Assembly: GCA_938029995.1 (NCBI GenBank)
Contig: CALHGI010000091.1
Coordinates: 1 to 7,576 of the forward strand
Source: an uncultured cyanobacterium
Lineage (GTDB): Bacteria > Cyanobacteriota > Cyanobacteriia > Phormidesmidales > Phormidesmidaceae
Reading direction: 5' to 3'
DNA: 7,576 nucleotides
The translations under genes and the position numbers were made by a program. Below the pieces are notes generated by a model. The model made no database searches. It saw only the letters and a program-made list of their open reading frames with translations, and had not been told where the DNA came from. Below, piece by piece: positions 1 to 5,420 of the stretch (position 1 is its first letter; every line of letters begins with the position of its first letter).

Positions 1-6
1 GAGTAA

Positions 7-1407
7 TTACAACGACTGTAAGAACTTAACTAAGGCCTGACGGTCTTCGGCAGACATGGCGTCAAAGGCGTCCTTGGATACCTCTGCCTCACCACCATGC
101 CAGAGGATGGCTTCTTCAAATGTGCGGGCACGGCCATCGTGGAGATAGCCAGAATAGGGTAGCACCGTCTGGGCTAACCCCACCCCCCAGAGGGAGGGGG
201 TGCGCCATTCTTGACCATTGGCTTCAAAATCAGCTCGGTTGTCGGCTAGGCCCTCACCCATGTCATGGAGCAACATATCGGTGTAGGGATGAATCTTCTG
301 ATTTTCCAGGGCTGGATATTTGTGACTGCCGGTGCGGAAACTAGCCGTATGACAGGCCACGCAGCTGGCATCGGAGAACAGTTGTTCTCCACGTTGCACT
401 TGAGGATCGTCCATTAGGGTACGGGCTGGAGCGGCCAAGGTTTGGGAATAGGCTTCGGCGGCCACCAGGGTGGTTTCATCAATTTCTGAGCTGCCGTCTT
501 CAGCGGGGAAGAGAGGGCTGGTAATGCCCATGTCATTCAGGTAAGCGTCGGCACTCTGTTGTAGCAGGTTGGGGGCGCTGGCTTTCCAACCAAAACGGCC
601 CATGGACACAGCCTGGGTTTGCTCATCCCACACATAGTTAGGCCGGCCTGAAATACCGTCCCCATTGGCATCGTCCGGATCGGCTAAGGCGAGAAGATCG
701 GATTCAGGAATGGCTTCGAGCAGCCCTAGACCGTAAACATGGGGAGGCACACGGGGAGACACTTGAACGGTATCCGGTAGGGGTTCTCCGTTGGCCAGGA
801 CAACGTTAATTTCGGGGGAGCGGAGACGATAGGGAGTCCCGTCAGCGTAGCTACCGGCGGTCTCTTTCCAGAGGATATCAACGTTAGCTTCGGGGGTGGC
901 ACCAACGATACTAAAGTCCTGAATTTGGTTACCTAAACCGGCCACAGGGGGGGCATTTTTGAGGGTCTCTGCCGGATCGGCTGATTTATCTGGACTGGCT
1001 ATTGCGGTGCCATCGGTCACCCGCAATAGTAACTGACCAGGTTCTGGCATGCCGCGACCGTTACGGATATGGCAGCTGACGCAAGAGGCGTTATTGAATA
1101 CGGGACCTAACCCCGCACTGTCGGCATCCGGTGTGGAAACAAAGGACTCTTCAAAGGCTTCATCGCCTAGATCATGGTCGGCGGATTCCCATTCGGTCAG
1201 GTTCGGTGGGGCGTCTTCGTAGGCACTGGAGGTGCGGTTAAAGGTGGTAGCATCTCCGGCGGAGGCTCCCGGTAAGGTTTGGGCGCTGATGGCAGCGGAG
1301 AAAAAGACGCCCGCTGCAATGGTAAACACCGCAGTTAATAGGGCAACAAGGCTAAACCTTAGGCGTTTGGATAAATCACCTAAAGTGCGTTGGACTCGCA
1401 TTTTCAT
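7..1407 (-). CDS. Di-heme c-type oxidoreductase (DUF1111/DHOR family), exported
   Basis: A 466-residue protein that should act as a periplasmic redox enzyme with two covalently bound c-type hemes. Residues 17-42 are a hydrophobic signal segment after a basic N-terminus, with likely cleavage after Ile-Ser-Ala42. The first heme site is CVSCH at 109-113 and the second is CVACH at 349-353. Family hallmarks are the Asp/Asn/Gly-rich DANGDGISG loop near 246-254 (probably calcium-binding), LLHDMGEGLADNR near 379-391, and LHDGRART plus ILWHGGEA near 422-441. The family is called di-heme oxidoreductase or predicted thiol oxidoreductase and is distantly like MauG and di-heme peroxidases; the true substrate is unknown. 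It lies 160 bases downstream of an imelysin gene on the same strand, a common pairing linked to iron-responsive operons, where this position may correspond to irpB. The ATG at 1407 has no clear Shine-Dalgarno; a second ATG at 1401 is equally possible. The length is normal and both heme motifs are intact. Confidence 0.93.
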   Translation of the reverse strand: MKMRVQRTLGDLSKRLRFSLVALLTAVFTIAAGVFFSAAISAQTLPGASAGDATTFNRTSSAYEDAPPNLTEWESADHDLGDEAFEESFVSTPDADSAGLGPVFNNASCVSCHIRNGRGMPEPGQLLLRVTDGTAIASPDKSADPAETLKNAPPVAGLGNQIQDFSIVGATPEANVDILWKETAGSYADGTPYRLRSPEINVVLANGEPLPDTVQVSPRVPPHVYGLGLLEAIPESDLLALADPDDANGDGISGRPNYVWDEQTQAVSMGRFGWKASAPNLLQQSADAYLNDMGITSPLFPAEDGSSEIDETTLVAAEAYSQTLAAPARTLMDDPQVQRGEQLFSDASCVACHTASFRTGSHKYPALENQKIHPYTDMLLHDMGEGLADNRADFEANGQEWRTPSLWGVGLAQTVLPYSGYLHDGRARTFEEAILWHGGEAEVSKDAFDAMSAEDRQALVKFLQSL

Positions 1408-1479
1408 TTAATTGGTAGGTTGCACGGTCAAAAAGTAAACGTTGATGTCCCCATGGTTTTGACAGCCGAAATCAATACA

Positions 1480-1525
1480 CCCTGAAAAATGCTTTTTCTA
1501 GGGGTATTATCCCCTAGTTTCAGGG
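1480..1525 (-). promoter_or_regulatory. Nested intercistronic stem-loop
   Basis: The inner perfect hairpin has arms CTAGGGG (1498-1504) and CCCCTAG (1511-1517) around a six-base loop. An outer pair CCCTGAAA (1480-1487) and TTTCAGGG (1518-1525) encloses it, and the ten bases between the arms on one side form part of a small A/T palindrome (1484-1498). It sits between the imelysin stop and the oxidoreductase start. On the transcribed strand the inner hairpin is followed by A residues and not by a U run, so it is not a classical intrinsic terminator. It may be an mRNA-processing or stability element, or an attenuator, that sets unequal expression of the two genes. The structure is seen directly; the role is inference. 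Confidence 0.6.
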
Positions 1526-1567
1526 AAATATGTCTAGGCTCGTTGATGACACAGCGATACCCCAGGG

Positions 1568-2701
1568 CTAACGCTGCACCAGCGGCAAAACTTCGGTTTC
1601 TAGTAAGGTAAAGGCGGTCTCAAGAGAGGCTTGGGCCATGGCTAAGGCCTGGGTATCGGCAGGTTCTACCAGGGCTTGCTCCATGCCGTCCAAGGCAACA
1701 TCCAGGGATGTCTGAATCTGTTGGTTGAGGTCGGCGTTTGCGATCGCAACCAATCCACTCACCCCGCCAACATTCTCCACCGACCTATCCTCTGACGCTG
1801 TGCCCAGGTAAGCCGACTGAATGCCCTGCAAATTACTCGTCAACAATTGCAGCGTAACGTCATCCGGAGCCTCCGACGACGAAGCCAAGGTTTCTAAAAT
1901 ATCGGGCAGTTCTTCCGCTGCAACAACATCCAAACTATTGATAATGCTACGGACAATCTCTTCAGAACCAGACTCCACGGACAGATAAGCCGGATTCCCC
2001 GGTTGCCCTGCGGTAGACAACAACGTTTCATAGGCAGGATTGTCGTTCCATCCCACTTGCCATACATCCAAAAGACTATCGGAAACAGCATGGGCCCTCA
2101 CGGTGAGCGCACTCAAATAGCGCAGTTCCTGAGCCGAGAAATCAGCGGCTGTTTTATCCCCCTCCATATCCAGGAGGTAGGCCATCGCCTCAAAGCCTTG
2201 CAATGATGGCAACAGAGCTTTCACATCAAACTCTTCAATGTCCGCAGAATAGGTCAACAGGGTATCCAAGGCCGCCGTATCAGCCGGAGACTCTAAGGAT
2301 GCGCTGTAGCCCAGGGAATGCACCGGACCAAAGGCAACCGCATTGCTAGTGGCCCACCTAGACGCAGCCCCTAGCCAGGCCCTACGCACAGCGGCCAAGG
2401 TATCCTCCGTGGGTTCCGCCTCAAATGCTTGAGCCGATTGGACCAACTCATCCATTTGGCCCACCAAAGACTCATAACCAGGAATAATCACCCCAGCCGC
2501 AAATTGCTGATTCAGCTGTTTCATGGCCTCGGTTTTAGGCACCAAGACAAAATCTGGACTCACCTCAATTGGCGATTCCAGGGCATAGCCACCGCCAGCC
2601 CAAAGTAACGAAAAGCCAAAGACCGATCCTAATATTCCTCTCCTTAAAGAGAGAACAGCATCAGACCTCAGTGAAAGACGTTCATGAACTCGATTTAACA
2701 T
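1568..2701 (-). CDS. irpA: Imelysin (peptidase M75-like) / IrpA-like exported protein
   Basis: A 377-residue exported helical protein of the imelysin family, which includes cyanobacterial IrpA, ICMP and the M75 part of EfeO. These periplasmic or outer-surface proteins are tied to iron uptake, and proteolysis has not been firmly shown for most members. Residues 20-40 form a signal peptide with likely cleavage after Gly-Tyr-Ala40. The helical region with RRAWLGA (106-112) and the C-terminal LQGIQSAYLG (291-300) fit the family's two four-helix bundles. The signature GxHxxE is present only as GFEAMA (169-174): the His is Glu171 and the Glu is Ala174, so the presumed metal or active site is altered. 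I chose the ATG at 2701; an in-frame GTG at 2713 would add four residues, and neither has a strong Shine-Dalgarno. A di-heme oxidoreductase follows on the same strand, probably in one transcript. The symbol irpA reflects family and neighbourhood, not proven orthology. Confidence 0.85.
   Translation of the reverse strand: MLNRVHERLSLRSDAVLSLRRGILGSVFGFSLLWAGGGYALESPIEVSPDFVLVPKTEAMKQLNQQFAAGVIIPGYESLVGQMDELVQSAQAFEAEPTEDTLAAVRRAWLGAASRWATSNAVAFGPVHSLGYSASLESPADTAALDTLLTYSADIEEFDVKALLPSLQGFEAMAYLLDMEGDKTAADFSAQELRYLSALTVRAHAVSDSLLDVWQVGWNDNPAYETLLSTAGQPGNPAYLSVESGSEEIVRSIINSLDVVAAEELPDILETLASSSEAPDDVTLQLLTSNLQGIQSAYLGTASEDRSVENVGGVSGLVAIANADLNQQIQTSLDVALDGMEQALVEPADTQALAMAQASLETAFTLLETEVLPLVQR
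1740..1747. repeat. HIP1 octamer GCGATCGC
   Basis: An exact copy of the highly iterated palindrome GCGATCGC typical of many cyanobacterial genomes, here inside the imelysin coding region. It supports the cyanobacterial assignment. Confidence 0.85.
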
Positions 2702-2858
2702 AACGATTTGCACTCAATCGGTAAATGCATTGAAATGTGCTGATAGCTAAAAGCCAACCAGGCTATCCGACCCATAAGGATCATCAGCCAGCGATCCTGT
2801 ACCCCATAGCCACGGTACAGATCCATCAGAACATTCAATAGTGACGATCATTGAGCGG

Positions 2859-2887
2859 TTTACACCCACACAATCATCAATAATCAA
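2859..2887 (-). promoter_or_regulatory. Candidate promoter of the imelysin operon, with a Fur-like stretch
   Basis: On the minus strand a -35-like TTGATT (2887-2882) is separated by exactly 17 bases from a -10-like TGTAAA (2864-2859). This predicts a leader of about 150 bases before the ATG at 2701. The -35 and spacer include GATTATTGATGATT, which loosely resembles the GATAAT-type hexamers of Fur boxes. Each element matches its consensus at only four of six positions, so this is a candidate. Iron regulation is expected for irpA-like genes but is not demonstrated by this sequence. Confidence 0.3.
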
Positions 2888-3097
2888 GATACTATAACCA
2901 CCGCAATTCAAAGTGTTACTCGCTACATCCAGTCATTTTCAGCCAACAGAAGATATTAAAAGGCATCTAACGTACCCAAAGTGTCATAGAAAACTAACTC
3001 CCCCCAATCGCTTAACCAATGCTTCATCAACATAGGTTATCAAGTTCAAATTAAAGTTGATGTATTCCCATAACAGTTCAACCATGCTAGAGCGAGG

Positions 3098-3128
3098 CTC
3101 CTGAGTCCATGGCATTGTGACTCAGGAG
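3098..3128. repeat. Perfect 10-bp hairpin, second downstream of pirin
   Basis: The arms CTCCTGAGTC (3098-3107) and GACTCAGGAG (3119-3128) are perfectly complementary around an 11-base loop. It lies about 20 bases beyond the stronger hairpin at 3149-3182. There is no U run on either side. It could be a backup terminator, a 3' end stabiliser, or part of a protein-binding site. Confidence 0.6.
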
Positions 3129-3148
3129 AGAACTATTCTTACACTGTT

Positions 3149-3182
3149 AACGATGGGGTCCCCAACGGTGGACCCCATCGTT
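3149..3182 (-). terminator. Probable terminator hairpin of the pirin gene
   Basis: A perfect 13-bp GC-rich stem, AACGATGGGGTCC (3149-3161) with GGACCCCATCGTT (3170-3182), closes an 8-base loop. It begins 45 bases after the pirin stop codon on the minus strand. The 3' side ends in only two U residues before AACAG, so the U tract is poor, as is common for cyanobacterial terminators. The hairpin is certain as sequence; termination is inferred from position and stability. Confidence 0.5.
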
Positions 3183-3201
3183 GGGCCCCTGGCTGTTGTG
3201 C

Positions 3202-3220
3202 CGAATTACAGCATAATTCG
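3202..3220. repeat. Small hairpin just after the pirin stop
   Basis: The arms CGAATTA (3202-3208) and TAATTCG (3214-3220) form a perfect 7-bp stem with a 5-base loop. The stem starts seven bases beyond the pirin stop codon, so the pirin 3' end carries three successive hairpins. Function unknown. Confidence 0.5.
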
Positions 3221-3227
3221 CATGGGC

Positions 3228-3935
3228 CTACGCAACCGCCATATCAAAGAGCAAACATTCAGCAGCATCCGACTCTCCTTGAATGCTCAGAGTTGCAACA
3301 TCGGCAATAGCCGCCCCATCCCCCGCCCTAAGAACCTGGCCATTGAGGAGGATACTACCGCCCACAGCTTGCAACCAGGCTACACGGTTAGCCCCAAGGC
3401 GATGGTCAACCTGTTCCCCCCTGGTCAGCTGCGTCGCATACAGATTGACATGCTGATGAATCGTAATGGAGCCATCGCGACCATCCCTGGAACCCACCAA
3501 TCGCAACTGCCCTTGCTTCTCTTCAGGGCCCACATAAATTTGTTCATAGCCAGGCTCAATGCCCTGCTTTTCAGGCAGCACCCAAATCTGGAGAAAATGC
3601 ACGGGGCGATCGTGGGAGCCATTGTACTCACTGTGGCTAATACCACTGCCAGCCGACATGCGCTGCACATCCCCAGGGCGAATGATGGAACCGTTGCCAA
3701 GGTTGTCTTTATGTTCTAAAACACCATCAATCACATAGGAAATAATTTCCATGTCCCGGTGGCTATGGGTGGGAAATCCTTGGCTGGGGGCAACGTTATC
3801 TTCATTAATGACCCGCAGATGGCCAAACCCCATGTGGGCGGGGTCATAATAGCTGCCAAAGGAGAAGGTGTGGCGACTATCAAGCCAACCAAAATTAGCT
3901 TGCCCCCTGGCTGATGCAGAGCGAATGGTGATCAT
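3228..3935 (-). CDS. pirA: Pirin family protein (bicupin, YhhW/PirA-like)
   Basis: A 235-residue cytoplasmic bicupin. Pirins bind one Fe(II) in the N-terminal cupin; some bacterial members oxidise quercetin and others act through protein partners in stress responses. The family's metal ligands are all visible: His57 and His59 in THSHRD, His101 and Glu103 in GISHSEY, matching human pirin His56, His58, His101 and Glu103. Other signatures are RHTFSFGSYYDP (21-32), GHLRVINED (38-46) and PGDVQRMSAGSGISHSE (87-103). The C-terminal half is the second, metal-free cupin. The ATG at 3935 is chosen because GGGAGGT lies just upstream (about 3949-3943); an in-frame TTG at 3953 lies upstream of that Shine-Dalgarno and is rejected. 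The gene is divergent from a LysR regulator, the layout reported for Synechocystis pirA with pirR, in which the LysR protein represses pirA. The in vivo substrate here is unknown. Confidence 0.92.
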   Translation of the reverse strand: MITIRSASARGQANFGWLDSRHTFSFGSYYDPAHMGFGHLRVINEDNVAPSQGFPTHSHRDMEIISYVIDGVLEHKDNLGNGSIIRPGDVQRMSAGSGISHSEYNGSHDRPVHFLQIWVLPEKQGIEPGYEQIYVGPEEKQGQLRLVGSRDGRDGSITIHQHVNLYATQLTRGEQVDHRLGANRVAWLQAVGGSILLNGQVLRAGDGAAIADVATLSIQGESDAAECLLFDMAVA

Positions 3936-3942
3936 CGGTTTT

Positions 3943-3949
3943 ACCTCCC
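3943..3949 (-). promoter_or_regulatory. Shine-Dalgarno of the pirin gene
   Basis: On the minus strand GGGAGGT ends seven bases before the ATG at 3935. It is the only strong ribosome binding site in the window and fixes the pirin start. Confidence 0.75.
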
Positions 3950-4010
3950 GCAAATTCTGTGGATGGACATGGGGATGAAACCAATCTGAGGATTAGTAAC
4001 GTCTGATTTA

Positions 4011-4039
4011 ATTATGGTTGCCAACAATCAAAACGACAA
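4011..4039 (-). promoter_or_regulatory. Candidate pirin promoter
   Basis: On the minus strand TTGTCG (4039-4034) is a -35 element and CATAAT (4016-4011) is a -10 element, with a 17-base spacer. This gives a leader of about 70 bases before the pirin ATG. The -35 overlaps a GACAAT half-site (4035-4040) that recurs twice more in the divergent gap, so a bound regulator would block RNA polymerase. Confidence 0.5.
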
Positions 4040-4081
4040 TAACCTATTTAATAGACACATTGTCCATTTTTAGTTGACAAT
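4035..4081. promoter_or_regulatory. Candidate LysR (PirR-like) operator: three GACAAT half-sites
   Basis: GACAAT occurs at 4035-4040 and 4076-4081, and its complement ATTGTC at 4059-4064. The last two form an inverted repeat with an 11-base spacer. LysR-type regulators usually bind such dyads in the gap between their own gene and a divergent target. One half-site lies on the pirin -35 and another close to the lysR start, which would permit both repression of pirin and autoregulation. A weak plus-strand promoter, TAGACA (4052-4057) with GACAAT (4076-4081), may drive the lysR gene from inside the same site. Confidence 0.45.
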
Positions 4082-4108
4082 ATTGGGGTAAGCATCCTCC
4101 ACAAGACC

Positions 4109-5020
4109 ATGGATAAGTTTGCCGCCATGCATGCATTTGTACAGGTCGTAGAGGCCAATGGCTTTGCCGCCGCCGCCCGACACATGGGCCTATCCCGCTC
4201 CGCTGTTAATAAATTGGTGATTACTTTAGAAACGGAACTGGGGGTCAAACTACTCCAGCGTAGTACTCGAAAAGTAACGGTAACGGCAACGGGCAATGCT
4301 TTTTATGAGCGCTGTTTAGGCATTTTGGCAGATCTTGAAGAGGCGGAGCTAGCGGCATCCCAGGCCCAGGCAACACCGATCGGCCCCCTGCGCATCAATG
4401 CCCCCATGACCTTTGGCACCCTGCATTTGGGACCGGTGCTAGCAGACTTTATGGTGCAATATCCTGGTGTCCAGGTGCAGCTAACCCTAGAAGATCGATT
4501 TATCGACCCGTTGGCGGAGGGGTTTGACCTTACCCTACGGGTCGCCCAGCCCAAACCATCGCCCCAGGGGGTGGTCCATGAACTGGCCAAACTCAAATGT
4601 TCACTTTGTGCGGCCCCTAGCTATTTAAGCAAACAGGGCATCCCCCAAACGGTTAGCGAATTAAATGATCATAGTTGTTTAGCCTATGGGGAGCTGTCCC
4701 GTCGCCACGAATGGGTGCTCACAAATGCCCAGGGGGAACAGCGGGTAACGGTCACTGGAGCCCTGTGCTCTAACAATGGGGAAGTGCTAAGGGATGCGGC
4801 AGTTCGGGGGCTGGGCATAGTGTTGTTGCCCCGGTTTATTGTGCAGAAGAGTTTAGAACGGGGTGAATTGAAAGAGATTGGGTTAGATAGCCAACCTCGA
4901 ACATTATCTTTATGGGTGATTTACCCAACAAATCGGCATTTGTCCACCAAGGTGCAGTTGTTAACAGATTTCTTGCAACAGCGTTTTGGCTCTGCATTTG
5001 CCCCCAACAGAATTGAATAA
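4109..5020 (+). CDS. pirR: LysR family transcriptional regulator, divergent from pirin
   Basis: A 303-residue DNA-binding regulator of normal LysR length. Residues 1-60 form the winged helix-turn-helix: the helix pair spans FAAAARHMGLSRSAVNKLVITLE (about 19-41) and the wing is LGVKLLQRSTRKVTVTATG (44-62). A linker helix (about 63-88) leads to the effector-binding domain from IGPLRINAPM (91-100) to the C-terminus, ending with the typical SLWVIYPTNRHLSTKVQLLTDFL block. The composition resembles the CrgA/AaeR-like subgroup, but the ligand cannot be read from sequence. The ATG at 4109 has only a weak upstream purine run. The gene shares a 173-base gap with the divergent pirin, matching the pirA-pirR layout known in Synechocystis, so it probably controls pirin and itself. 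The symbol rests on this context and is an inference. No clear terminator follows the stop. Confidence 0.93.
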   Translation: MDKFAAMHAFVQVVEANGFAAAARHMGLSRSAVNKLVITLETELGVKLLQRSTRKVTVTATGNAFYERCLGILADLEEAELAASQAQATPIGPLRINAPMTFGTLHLGPVLADFMVQYPGVQVQLTLEDRFIDPLAEGFDLTLRVAQPKPSPQGVVHELAKLKCSLCAAPSYLSKQGIPQTVSELNDHSCLAYGELSRRHEWVLTNAQGEQRVTVTGALCSNNGEVLRDAAVRGLGIVLLPRFIVQKSLERGELKEIGLDSQPRTLSLWVIYPTNRHLSTKVQLLTDFLQQRFGSAFAPNRIE

Positions 5021-5306
5021 CCGTTTTGGACGTTGTTACCCCTCGGAATCATTTCATCGGAGACACTCGGCTGTATTATGGCGTCGGTCACATTGGTAAT
5101 GAACATCATTGCAACCGAACGATCAACCATCGGACATCCATCTAAAAACAACTTTTATTGATAGCTATAGCCTTTACACATCAGGCCTTATATTCACACA
5201 AGCCTTATATCTAGGATCAATTTCCGAAAATATACTAATGGCAACTGAAGAGCGTTTTATTTTTTGGCACCCATCCCCAAGAGTGATGCCCTAATTTTTG
5301 CATCGC

Positions 5307-5323
5307 GACCGGTTTAACTGGTC
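5307..5323. repeat. Imperfect palindrome, possible operator
   Basis: GACCGGTTTAACTGGTC pairs with itself over eight positions about a central T, with one G-T mismatch. It lies about 110 bases upstream of the chosen start of the DUF4347 gene and is a possible protein-binding site. Nothing ties it to a known regulator. Confidence 0.35.
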
Positions 5324-5360
5324 AATGTGTTCACCCCATCGCAACCCATGGGGACATCGG

Positions 5361-5389
5361 TTGCTGTCTTCAGCATGCATTTCTTTAAT
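5361..5389 (+). promoter_or_regulatory. Candidate promoter of the DUF4347 surface protein gene
   Basis: TTGCTG (5361-5366) and TTTAAT (5384-5389) are spaced by 17 bases and would start a transcript about 25 bases before the ATG at 5421. The -10 matches consensus at five of six positions, the -35 only at three. If it is real, the in-frame ATG at 5325 lies upstream of the transcript and cannot be the start. Confidence 0.3.
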
Positions 5390-5420
5390 TATCCCTCCAA
5401 CAGTCAACGCTTTTAAAACT

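Larger units (their letters stand above)
2702..3227. other. Intergenic region between the pirin and imelysin genes
   Basis: About 525 bases with no coding region that I can support on either strand. The left half is AT-richer and should hold the imelysin promoter. It includes AATGCATT (2724-2731) and a weak inverted repeat CATCAAC (3025-3031)/GTTGATG (3056-3062) with a 24-base spacer. The right part holds three strong hairpins just after the pirin stop. A pirB-like small gene, known downstream of pirA in Synechocystis, is not visible here. Confidence 0.6.
5021..5420. other. Intergenic region before the DUF4347 gene
   Basis: Four hundred bases with no gene that I can support. It holds an imperfect palindrome GACCGGTTTAACTGGTC (5307-5323), a lone -10-like TATACT (5231-5236), and a candidate promoter near 5361-5389. 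An open reading frame of 61 codons at 5109-5294 on the plus strand has no ribosome binding site and no recognisable motif. I see no tRNA, CRISPR repeat or intrinsic terminator. Confidence 0.55.

Noticed and set aside
181..202. CACCCCC/GGGGGTG inverted repeat
   Set aside because: It lies within the oxidoreductase coding region and encodes conserved family residues (TPSLWGVG), so pairing is probably incidental.
3117..3719. 200-codon plus-strand frame opposite the pirin gene
   Set aside because: It is antisense to a clear pirin gene with all metal ligands, begins inside a terminator-like hairpin region and shows no domain of its own.
5109..5294. 61-codon plus-strand reading frame upstream of the DUF4347 gene
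   Set aside because: No Shine-Dalgarno, no recognisable motif or membrane segment, and it lies in an AT-rich intergenic stretch where such a frame is expected by chance.
4127..5380. Shared GCATGCATTT words near the lysR start and upstream of the DUF4347 gene
   Set aside because: The first is within lysR codons and the match is too short to suggest a common operator; likely chance.
5325..5420. Upstream in-frame ATG giving a 32-residue N-terminal extension to the DUF4347 protein
   Set aside because: No ribosome binding site, a composition unlike a signal peptide, and the likely promoter lies downstream of it. It cannot be fully excluded because the 5421 start also lacks a Shine-Dalgarno.
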